NCBI GenBank assembly: GCA_032622095.1
Contig: CP136069.1
Span: forward strand, 153,565,043-153,629,042
DNA length: 64,000 nt
Direction: 5' to 3'
Source of the DNA: Siphonodentalium dalli
Taxonomy: Eukaryota; Mollusca; Scaphopoda; Gadilida; Siphonodentaliidae
This document shows, one piece after another, positions 33,239 to 44,500 of this stretch. The translations under genes were made by a program, and so were the position numbers. Within the stretch, counting starts at the first letter, position 1. Every line of letters starts with the position of its first letter. The notes under the pieces are model-generated. The model did not search any database and had not been told where the DNA came from. It saw nothing but the letters and a program-made list of their open reading frames with translations.

Positions 33239-34147
33239 GGGCCTGTTTTATATGACGTGTAATACATGTGTAACGTTAACTCGTCGTCAACATGAGTTTT
33301 TAACGTTTGATTTATATGACGTGTTAACTTTACACGTGTGATCTACAAGATGGTGACGAATATTGTCACGGATATGGTTAAAAGTCCCCCCGACTAATTC
33401 GGAATGTTTTTTTGAAGTGTCTGTCGCCATAGGCATTGACTGTTTCGAACCAACCCTGGTTTCGAAGAAGGCGTCGGCATGACCGATTTTGCTCCCTAGG
33501 GGCACACAATTGCATATTCAGTTGAGATACTGACAACATTAATGTTCTCAACATTAACTCCCTTTGACGCAAAAGCATGAGAAGAATTCCATTGCGTTTT
33601 GTACGACGCTCAGCGCGCATCCGTAACAGTTTTAGAAGGACAAGATGTCGTAGATTTATAGCGGACGACATGACTTTATTTGTTTACGATGGGTTAACTC
33701 CCTTTTGAGTTAGTCGGGGTACGTCCCTTGACGCCAGTCTAGATTACACGTGTAAAGTTAACACGTCATATAAATCAAAAGTTAAAAACTCGTGTTGACG
33801 ACGAGTTAACGTTACACGTGTATTACACGTCGTATAAAACAGTCATAACTCTTCTGCGCATGTGCGATCGCCCTGGGGCTCAAAATGGGGTGAAATATTA
33901 TGCCATATTGTGTTCCGTTACTCGTGTCATACCCGTCGTATCATAAATCAGCGACGCGTAATTGACGAACAAGTGATGAGTTACGCGTCCAGGCCAGTCG
34001 TGTAATACGTCGACACGTGTAAGAACGAATTTCGACGAGTATCGTGGTTTTATACGACGTGTAACACACGATCAATTGCCGACTCTCTTATTTCACCAGG
34101 AAAATAGCCAGTTATACACGTGTATCACACGTCGTATAAAACAGGCC
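33239..34147. mobile_element. Non-autonomous PIF/Harbinger DNA transposon
   Basis: Terminal repeats GGGCCTGTTTTATATGACGT and ACGTCGTATAAAACAGGCC are flanked by TTA on both sides (33236-33238 and 34148-34150), the TWA-type 3-bp duplication of the superfamily. The left terminal block of about 100 bp recurs inverted internally at about 33742-33842, so part of the element is itself a foldback. It carries a broken transposase fragment. The insertion interrupts an older repeat whose empty version is at about 20445-20475. Confidence 0.85.
33287..33671 (-). pseudogene. Fragment of a Harbinger-type transposase N-terminal region
   Basis: Minus-strand codons read RNQGWFETVNAYGDRHFKKT followed by FRISRGDF. 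This resembles the segment upstream of the DDE nuclease core in PIF/Harbinger proteins, where a Trp/aromatic-rich stretch is followed by F(K/R)xxFRxSxxxF. The frame is lost at about 33378, and the rest of the nuclease, including all DDE residues, is absent. It cannot be functional alone. Confidence 0.6.
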
Positions 34148-34854
34148 TTAGTGTTTGCAATTTGCAGGTTCAGATCTGAATATTGTCTTACACATGGTCG
34201 GCACATGCAGTGGATTATGTTCCTCCCCCGGGTCGGATGTGAGGTACCATGCAGTGGATTATGTTCCTCCCCCGGGTCGGATGTGAGGTACCATGCAGTT
34301 GGGAAAATCGAAGCCCAATGGGGGGGGGGGGGGGTGGGTGCATATGAAATGAGTCGCCACCAAACCCAATATGTACCCTGTGCTTACAACTAATGATATC
34401 CAGACCACACACCCTCGTCTGCACGTCCCTAGCAGTAAGGATTTTCAAATCCGAGACAGTGTGGATTGGAACAAATATGGTACACTGTGTAAACAAAAAA
34501 GGGATGTGGTTACAGGGGTTTGTGGTTTTGCCTCCCCCCCCCCAATTTTTATTTTTTGAATTTTCAATAACTTAAGTTGAATATTTAGGCATAGTTTAAA
34601 CAACATATTTTTATAATTTATGTCATGGCAGCCATAAAATTACCATCTACTGAACATCTTGGTGAAATTGATGGGTTGGCACAACCCAGACGCCCCCATA
34701 TTCCCCTCCCTGTTGACAGTAAGAATTTCAAGTCTGAGAGACCGTGAGTTGGAACAATTATGGTAAACTGTGTGCAAAAAAAAAAGCTATGTGGCGACAT
34801 GGGTTATATGTATTACCCTTCCCAAAATGTAGTCAAACGGAATTTTCAATAACT
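34148..34854. repeat. Poly-G repeat family, right part, with 43-bp tandem duplication
   Basis: CATGCAGTGGATTATGTTCC with TCCCCCGGGTCGGATGTGAG and GTAC is present twice at about 34206-34292. On the minus strand it aligns with 20360-20450. A G run lies at 34320-34334. Confidence 0.7.
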
Positions 34855-35230
34855 TAAAGTGATGTGAAACACCCCAGTTGTGTGATCAAATAGAAATGGA
34901 GAATATAATCTTGCTCAAAGTAGTTATTTTAACAAATATTAATCCAAATTGATAACACACATTGTCATTCTTATATATTTATTAAATGCAATGAGTATCA
35001 ATGGCGAAAATAATTTGCTTTAGTTTATCGGCGACTGTTGCGTCCCGATCCGAGACAAAAATATGTCCAATTTAGCGTATTTCAGATGGTGTTTTCTATG
35101 GAGTTGTATGGTCGATTTCTTTGAGATTTTGGGCGATGTTAGTAGAATGCTACATTCTCCCAGTTGGCATAGCGCCTGGGTACTAATTTATTAGTTTCAC
35201 ACAACCGATGAAGTCAGTAATATGTCTTTA
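34855..35230 (-). repeat. Inverted copy of the repeat upstream of the globin exon
   Basis: Matches 20980-21366 in opposite orientation (AAGTGATGTGAAACACC, AGAAATGGAGAATATAATCT, GTCATTCTTATATATTTATT, AGAATGCTACATTCTCCCAG). Confidence 0.75.
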
Positions 35231-35436
35231 AATGTTGGTCTAGAAATAACAAAGTCAACACTATAAACGGATGGGGTAACTATCAATTCAATTTCAACCT
35301 ACGTGTATTTTGTCTCGAATTTTCCAACAGATGCTTTGTGGGGCATTACATTTCTAACATTTGAAATTGTTGACATCCCATCCCTTGTCGGCACGCACGC
35401 CCCTGCATGGTTATTAGTCGTCTTTATTCTTTTCAG

Positions 35437-35503
35437 AAGCAAGTGAAGACTAAATATGGGCGTCGCCAAGGCAGGGTTGATCTTTTTCAATGTGATATTC
35501 GTC
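35437..35503 (+). CDS. Tetraspanin first coding exon (with 19 bp of 5' leader)
   Basis: Acceptor TTATTCTTTTCAG ends at 35436 and donor GTAAGT starts at 35504. ATG at 35456 opens MGVAKAGLIFFNVIFV, the start of TM1. There are no N-terminal Cys residues for palmitoylation. As spliced with canonical sites, it joins exon 2 one base out of frame, although the residues line up exactly with the family (FFNVIFV then AFGLAAIG). A leader exon must lie upstream and was not found. Confidence 0.75.
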
Positions 35504-38500
35504 GTAAGTATAAAACCATGGTCCTGTTATCAACGCTTGAAATAGTGCGTCTGTCATATGCAGAATGAGGTCTCCAGAGGGTGAAGTTAGTGATGCTACA
35601 CTACACAGCGGTCTAGTATCACTAAACACTTGGGTACCTCATTCTCCTTAGGCCTTATCTTCTATGAAGTATATATAATCTTAAGTTAGCATTGTTTTAA
35701 TCACTTCCCTTCTGTTCAGTTTCTATATTCCATAATTTGCATAAGATAAAGTGCATTGTCGAGGTGACTAATGGGTGAACATGTCCAACTTCAACCTGAT
35801 CCTTGTTCTCCCATAGCAGTTGAGGCCTCAGTTGAATGAGGTCCACAGAGGGTAAATTTGGTGACATTAGCCCGCCTGGCGGGGTACAGCGTCACTAAAT
35901 TCACCCTCTGTGGACCTCATTCTGCCAATACCAGACACACTATTTCAAGCCTTGTCTGTTATAACGATATGATGTCAGGGCGCGTTCACGTGGAGCTGCA
36001 AAGTGATTTGAAACACCGTTGTGGCTAAAATCGAATAAATTAGCTCAATGCTGGTATATCAATACATGCCGTATAAACAATGCGGCCCATAACGCCATTC
36101 TTTCATGACCCTCGTTGGTGTGTTCTTAACTATCTTTATCGGTCATTTGTTCGGGACGAACCTGCATTTTTCCGAAGTTACGAAAGCGCACACCGATGTT
36201 GTTTAATATGTAGACAATATAGTTTAATGATGCATTCTTCAAATGTTGTATAGTGACAGAGTCGTAAAATTTCAGCTTGAAGTAATGAAACAAGTTTATA
36301 TATATATATAAATGTCTATACCATTTTATTTGTTGTATGATCGGTTGATATTTGTGGTTGGAACCCTTAAATTGATCTTTAAATAATTTTATATGGTCTT
36401 ATATGCATCTAGAATCAGTCAGAATTGGCTCATAATCGGAGAAATATAAAGAAACAATGATTGCACCAGAAGCATTTGCTGTAGCATAATTAAAGATTGT
36501 TTATCTCTTTAAATGACAAATTTTAGATAGCTTCTTGGGACACTTTATTGTTCTATTAGAACATACCATTCATGCGATACCGTATAGCGACGGAGATCAT
36601 TAAAATGTTGCCATAGCTATGCTACGAACTTCAAGTGTCTCAGTGTGATTGTTTTATTACATAGTTATAAGCGACAATGAGTCTAATTAACGTTTACTTG
36701 TGACAAAATTAGACAATAACATTCTTGTCTCTGCTAACAGTTAGCTAAAACTCGTTAGCTAAACATCACATGTCTTTAGATCAGAAAATATTCGAAATAT
36801 ACTCAATATTAAAGGTATTCGACCCGATTAAGCACCCTAAATTGCGGTAGTAAGATGGATAACTCGAAAATCAAGTGGTTACTATTAAAAATAATAACCA
36901 CTTGATTTTAGTGTTATTCATCTTACATCCGCAATTTGTCTGTTTGTTAATTTTTGGAGATGTGGGACAGAACCACGTGCTCAAACTTCAAAAATCGATA
37001 TCTGATCACTCTGAGTTTTGATGGGTGGGTTCCTCGACTCGAATCAAATATTTTTTACCCCACTGAGCTAAAGAAATAGTAATTTAGGGGTGCTTAATCG
37101 GATTGAGTACCTTTAATCGTAGAAGCTTTTCCGGACAGGGGTTTTCGATTCATATTTAATATTTTATACCCCGGCAACTATATAAAACGTGTTTACAAAG
37201 AGATAGAACATCTTTAAAGGCCGTGCATGGGGCCGTAACACAATGTTGCAGGCTTGCAATTGCTCAAATTTAAAGTTCGCTTGAACTCACGTTGCTCAAT
37301 ACTATATTTTAATTTATAATGACACAAGTATCACTATCTGAATGACAAGAACGGGTCGGTTGATGGAACGGGTCGGATGATGGCCCATTTATTATAGAGG
37401 GTCGGATGATGGCCCATTTATAATAGAGTTTGGACCACTTAAATAATCAAAGACTCCATTAAATGTGTTCGCATTGGAGCATTTAATTGAAAGTTATTTC
37501 ATTACAAAAACGAATGTGCCTGAGTTTTTGGTCCAATTCATTTGAGAAATGAATACATTTATTTAAACAAAACACAGAAACGAAAGTGACAACGGAGTTA
37601 CGGTGTATAATAATTTTCGCAATTATTTCTGTAATGTAATTATGATGATCATAATTACATTACAGAAATAATTGCGAAAATGATTCATTCATCAACTATA
37701 CATGGAATACCGATGTATATATTCAACATTTTAAAAGTTGAATGCAACATAGTTGACCAGGTTATGCTGACACCACGATATTTACTTTGTGTGGATTCAA
37801 CAGTGCTTCGGTTTATCATATGCGATTGGACAACACAAGTCGTCGAGCGATGGCCATGTTGGTTCGAATCCTGATAGACGCAGATTTGCGGCCAACGCAA
37901 ACGTAATACACAGAGAATCTCAAATGAGTTATGTTGGGATATAAGATTTTATGAAACGAGTTTGAAATTTGATTCATAACGAGTTGTCGACGAGTTGTGA
38001 ATTAAATTTATCAAACTAGTTTCATTAAATCTTATATCCCAACATAACGAGTTGAAGATTTTGTATATCATATGAAAAAAACTTCTTTGTGCATTTTTAA
38101 CAAATAAAAGAAGTTACAAAATACATAATTGGCGAAGACGCTTCACAACCTTGTATGACAGTAGTTAATGCGCGCTCTGGTTGGCGGCGGGAAATATAGT
38201 ACCCCAATTTGCCTCTGTTTTATTTTCGTTGGTGCAACGATCTAAGTTTGCCAATAATTTAACTTTAATGAACAAAGCAATCACTTTGCATTGTCTGGTG
38301 TTAGTTTCATGTGTGGCTTTTTCGAAATAGTATTAATCCGCCTAAATCAACTTGTTGGCGCGATGCACAGCGATACCTATTCATCGCTAGTCATAGATAA
38401 GGAAATATATAATGGCTTTTCAAATGCTATAATAGGGATTTCATGTGATATACCGTGATTCATGTACATGAGCAAGATTATCAGTTGCTTTCATCATTCA

Positions 38501-41500
38501 TGGTGTCGATTAGTCGATGGTTTCTTTTGACAAGAATTTAACTGAGTGAGTTCCAAGTGAAATGAACGATCTGAATGTCTTTCCTCCATCCATAACACTG
38601 ACATCGTGATATGGCCACTACAACGGCTAAAAATACAAAAACAAACAAACAAATACAACAAGCCAAACATAGGCATCATATGATAAAAACAATTGGTATT
38701 TCTGTATACTTATCATGGCATCTAATGCGATGACTTTGACTCGATTCGAGTCCAATATTACTTTTGGGAGTCCAATATTTCTTTTTTCCAGGATTATCAT
38801 GTGACGGTTTTTGCCCAATCAGAAACTTGAATAGTTTTAGTTAAGGGATGGATAATAATGTTATCTACTGATTGCCAACTTTCGAGTGACATAATAAGTA
38901 CATTCGATTGTTTAATTGGTTATCGGGGCGGTAGGAATGCCACGGGTTATTGCACGATTCATTCACATCTCGACACACTATGTACAGCCATCTACGGCGA
39001 ATTGACTAAAATTACTAGGGACGTTTACCAGCGTGTGAACGTTGTCCTGGGCGTAGAAGCTGATCACACATACTTCTAAGGAATTTAATCCACCTGACTA
39101 AGTTCATATTTTGTGTATTTTGAATCCTAACCTCTATTCTTGTATTGAATTTTGTATGTACTGTGTCAATGAAACATATCTCCCCTTTTATACGTGGCAG
39201 GTACCGCACAACAAAAACCTCCCACGAATGACCTCAAATGCTATTACATAATTATTTCCGGGTAATATAAACTTAGCTGTACAAATAGTGTCAATGGGGG
39301 CATATTTGAGTGAGTGAGGCCAGGTGACACATATGAATATGGATATCCATGTAAAAGTTATATATAAAGCCGTTATGTGGGAACTGAAGCAAATACACAT
39401 ATATCATTCAGTCATTACATGTACCTGAACTGAACTTGGTAACTCGTCAATTTTTGCTATAGATCTGGGGTTTTTTGTTGTTGTATTGACATACTTTTGA
39501 AAATTGAATCTAACCCTTTCATGACGGGAGCTGCGCTGGTGCAATATTAAAGATCCCTTGCCAGTGCATTCTCCTATAAATGCGAATATAGAGAGACTCG
39601 CATATATAAGAAAATGCACTGGCTCACAATGTCGAGTTAAATATTATTTGGCCAATATATTCTCTTTATATACAATGCTAGCTGTCGCATATAAGAGAAT
39701 GCATTGGGATCCATTGGCACATTGTTTTTTTGAAAAATTTAAGGAAGCTCCAGTCATAATTATTATTTCCACGTCATGGTTCACACCATGCAAGCACACT
39801 TGTCACTCTCTAACTTTTGTTCAGGCGATTTTCATGTTAATACCCGATTGACCTAGCTCCCCCTGAAACTGTTAAAGAACAATGTATTCAGGGTTCCAGG
39901 TTAATTAAAACGAACCATCCTGTTCTTTTAATCAAGTACGTTAATGTAAAATGAAGGTACATGTTTTAATTTACATGCTAGTTAATAAAATAATATGTTT
40001 GGAACTAGATCATGCCATGAATCTCTACTATGGCCAACACCCGTAGAGATCATATTCCCCCAGTAAAAAACCTTGGAACTTTTAAAAGTTTTGACAGGGA
40101 ACCTTATACAGTCGAAAAAATAACACGGGGAATATATTTCTTAATGATTATCTGTTCCTTAATTGTGTACTTCACTATATGTGAAGTTCCCAACTTCAAA
40201 TTGCATGGCTTTCTGTGACTCTTGAGAGCCGATATCGCGATAAACATTCAATTAGTTACCCATCAGGATAAATTCTATAATTGTAAGAAACCCAAAGCAA
40301 AATCGCTCACAAAGTCACTTAAATCGTGAATTTCCAATTGGGACCTTCACCAACAGTGAAGTACATTATAAAAAAAAGATATAATAAAGAAATATATTCC
40401 CTATGTTATTTGTTCGATTTTATAAGGTTCCCTGTCAAAACTTCAAAAGGTTCCCAGGTTTTGTACTGGTGGAATATGATCTCTCCGGGCGTTAAACAGA
40501 GTAGAGATTCATGGCATGATCTAGTTTGGAACGAGAAGTGCAACAAGAAAGGCGATATTTTGTTTGATTTTCAATTTCCTATGCATTTCATTGTATCATA
40601 TCGATGTGTTTTAACTTTTAAAGGGACATGAACAATATATGTTTATCTTACAAATCAGATAGCAACCTTAAATATTTATGTTGGTGTTAATTAATGTAAC
40701 TGTGGATCTAGATCGAGTCCAGAATACACATCTAAGTCGTATCGTTTAACCATTTCTTTACTAAATGCATTATCCCACCGAGTATATAAAGTATACACTG
40801 GAATCATGGAATGGTATATTATTTATACGACAGTATAATGAAATGATAATACAAGTGCATAATTCAAAATCATTGGAGGGAAATGTTCAGATAAGTTCAA
40901 CATTAATATTGAACTTATTATCTGAACATTTCCTGAGGGAACTACTCGCCAATGGGTATATTTATTATAGACACGTTTAACACGGCGTATTTATCCGCGT
41001 TTATGTTCTTTATTCTCCGATCCAAGAAATTATTAACTGAATATTCTACAGTGCATTTGGATTGGCAGCCATTGGTTTCGGAGCATGGGGCATGATCGAC
41101 CAAGACTTCATAAATAACCTGAGCCGAGCGACAGACGATAACGCGGATTCATCCACGCTCTCCTTTCTAGAAGCCGGTGCTATCGTCATCATTGTTGGCG
41201 GAGCTATTATTTTCATTATAGCTCTCCTTGGATGCTGTGGCGCGTGGAAAGAATCGAAATGCGTCTTGGGAATTGTGAGTATATCAACATTTATGATCCA
41301 GAACGGTTTTGTGGGTGATTTTTTTTTACCTTTACTTAAAAAACTAAAACATTTTGAGTCTTGGCACCAAATAAGGGGACCTTTCCCCCCTAATTAATCT
41401 TAATGACATTACACGTCATTATGGGAAGCTAAATTGACATTTAATAAATTATTAAGCTTGAGCACAATAAGGAATCTCCAATTGCGCGCTCTTCTCTTTT

Positions 41501-44500
41501 TGTGCTTAAGTGAAATAAGGGAAAATCTAATTGAGCTTAAGTGCAATTACATCTTTATTCCCTCATGAGATCACCCTCTGCAAATAGTAGAATCCGAATA
41601 GGCCTACATGTGGACAGTCACCAGGTCACCTCACCAATAAACTCCACCAATCGCACTATGGACAACACCATTAGAATAACAGGGAGTTTATGTGATGTGG
41701 CTTATATTCTTATTGCGCTTAAGTGCAATAAGAGCTAATTGCGCTTATGCGTAATATGAATATTCCTTATTGCGCTTAGGCACAATAAGATATTCCTTAT
41801 TGCACTTAAGTGCAATTAGATCTTCCCTTATTGCGCTTAAGTGCAATTGGAGAATCCTTATTGCGCTTACGCTCAATTATTTATTAAATGTCAATTTGGC
41901 TTCCCATATGTCATAAGTTCAAGTCTGAAAATAGTGTCTGACATTTGCAGAATGAGGTCCACATGGGGGCTAACATCACCAAATTCACCCTCTGGGGATT
42001 TCATTCTGCTTAGGCCTCATCTTCTGGGAAGTATCTATAGTCTCAAATAACATTGTTTTAGTTACTTGTCCCATTCTGTTCAGTTTCTACATCCCCTAAT
42101 TTCTTTATGATAAAATGCATAATCGAGGTGACTTTATAATGGATAATGGGTAAACATTACCAACTTCAACTGGGGGACTTCAATCTGATCCTAGGTCTCC
42201 CATAGCAGTTGAGGCCCACAGAGGGTCAATTTGGTGATGCTACCGTTTACTCTTTCAAATGGATGAGTCTTGAGTCCAGATTTAAATTCATCAAATGGTA
42301 TAAATGGATTTCTTAAACTATCTGGCAGACAGTTCCGCAAGAATGGACCAGATATGGCGAATGACCGATTCCCCACCTGTAACCAGACCACCTGATCCCG
42401 CCGTTAGGTACAGTAATGCCCTAATTAATCGACTCCATAACCACAGCAGAATTATGGGTAATTTTTCAGGATTTAGTCGGAAATATGGCTTGTTGCCATT
42501 CATCGGAAAGCTCTCCGAGATCGGAAAGCCCTCGAGAGCTTTCCGATGAATAGCAGCAAGCCATATTTCCGACTAAATCCTGAAAAGTTACCCATACTAC
42601 TGATGTGGTTAAGAAGTCGATTACTTAATTAGAGCAATACTGTATCACTGCGCTTAGAAAACAAAATTAGCTATTTTCATTGACAAATAATGTCATGACA
42701 TCATGATTCCATGCCTGAGTTTAGTGTGCTTGTCATTTGCAGAATGAGGTCCCCAGAGGGTGAATTTAGTGACACTATCCTGCATAGCGGGTTAGCATCA
42801 CTAAATTCACCGTCAGGGGACTTCATTCTGCTTCAGCCTCTGCAAATGACAGGCACACTATACTCAAACTTGGTTGAACTAGGCTATTCATACATTTGAA
42901 AGTCAGAATAATAATAACTCAATGCGTTTTTCTATTTATGTGCATGCTTTCTATTTTCCAGTATCTGTTTTTCCTGATTTTGATCCTGGCCATAGAAATA
43001 GCAGCTGTTGTTATTGCCGCCCTATTCATGAAAGATGTGAGTAGTGCTGAATTTACGTTCCCATGATTGGGGGTATCACCCCTTTTTGGTACGCGGGATT
43101 CAGGGTGTTTTGAAGCCGTACGCGGGATTCATACCCCCGAATTAACTGGTATTCGGGTTCAAGCAAAACATCTTGGATGCAGGTTTTGATGGCGCAAAAT
43201 AATATTTTGTGCTAGTTATCTGTATGAATGAGTGGGTAGAATAGCTTCTTGGGCATATTTGACCACCATGCCATCATAAAGTATCATTAATCGTATCATA
43301 ACGGCCTCATAACGCCAATAACGCGACCGGCGTCTCTTCGGTCGTTAAAACAGTCAATTTGTATGTCATTTATCGCATATTATTTCTTAACATGTATTCA
43401 GGATTCACCCCCCAAAATTAACTGGTATTCAGGATTCACCCCCCCCCCCCAAAATTAACTGGTATTCAGGATTCAGGGGGGAGGGGTGATACCTTCATGA
43501 TTCTTATGTCACCTGCTCTGGGAATAATATATATAAGTATAGTACACTGTTCTATTTAAATGAAAGTGTCAATTACACCGTAGTTCAACTTAAGGAGGCG
43601 TTAATTTTATGCTGATCAGTCATTAGAACGATAAAGAAGGAAAGTCAAAACGTATCAGGAAAGGGCTTGTATTGTGAAGATGAAATTATTTTCATATATT
43701 TACACACTAAGTGTTGTCATTACTAAATCCAGCATTCTGATTGGTCGGCGCCCACGTGGCTAGTTGCAGTTATTTCTCGGTGAATGCGCAACGCCTCATA
43801 ACACCAAACTCATAACACCATCGATACGTCATTGGGTTTGGAAAGACAAACGCGTAATGTTTTGGGCGCATTTCGACTCGCGCAGGATTGACTTACCGGT
43901 AATACATCATCGGGTTTCAATACGAAGAGAAATTGTTCCTATTAACTTTTGCCAAGGGTGCTATTGGGTATTTTGGGCTGATCTTGTCATGATACACTTT
44001 TCGATTTAAATACATTTACAAAAGTGGCTTTTTCGCTAAATGTATGAATGGCAACAAGCCATATTTCCGACTATATCCTGAAAAATTACCCAGAATTCTA
44101 CTGTGGTAAAGGAGTCGATTATTTTGGGCATTACTGTAGATGATTTACTTCTAGGCTGAGGACAAATTGAAAGAGAACCTGGTTAAAAAGATAAAGGAGG
44201 AATATGATGGTGCCGTACCACAAGAAAACGCCTGGAACAAAGCCATTGACAGTGCACAACAAGCAGTGAGTTCAACACCTTTATTAACACTTTGAGTCGT
44301 CTCGCATATTAAGAGAATGCATTGGCCTAACATTTTTTTATTTTTTTTTACAATTTTTACAATTTTTTACAATTTTAATAATTCATTCTTATATTCTTAA
44401 CAGACTTATTTTGTAGGTTTAGGGCCGATGAGATCGGCCCCTGGCACTCAAAGGGTTAAAGGCCTAATTCACATTTATCAGCTGATATTTATATAGCCCA

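Noticed and set aside
18871-34850. Poly-C/poly-G tracts as possible G-quadruplex regulators
   Set aside because: They recur as part of a dispersed repeat and are single long homopolymers without gene association.
20980-35230. Possible large inverted segmental duplication between about 20-21 kb and 33-35 kb
   Set aside because: Two separate repeat blocks match, but their order differs between the places, so they are two dispersed repeats rather than one duplicated segment.
37800-37880. GGTTCGAATCC (37863) matches an RNA polymerase III B box
   Set aside because: No tRNA cloverleaf or convincing A box could be built from the upstream 70 bases. It might be a SINE scrap but is not called as a tRNA.
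40030-40631. Two frames of 62 and 101 codons
   Set aside because: They are the two arms of one foldback element read through.
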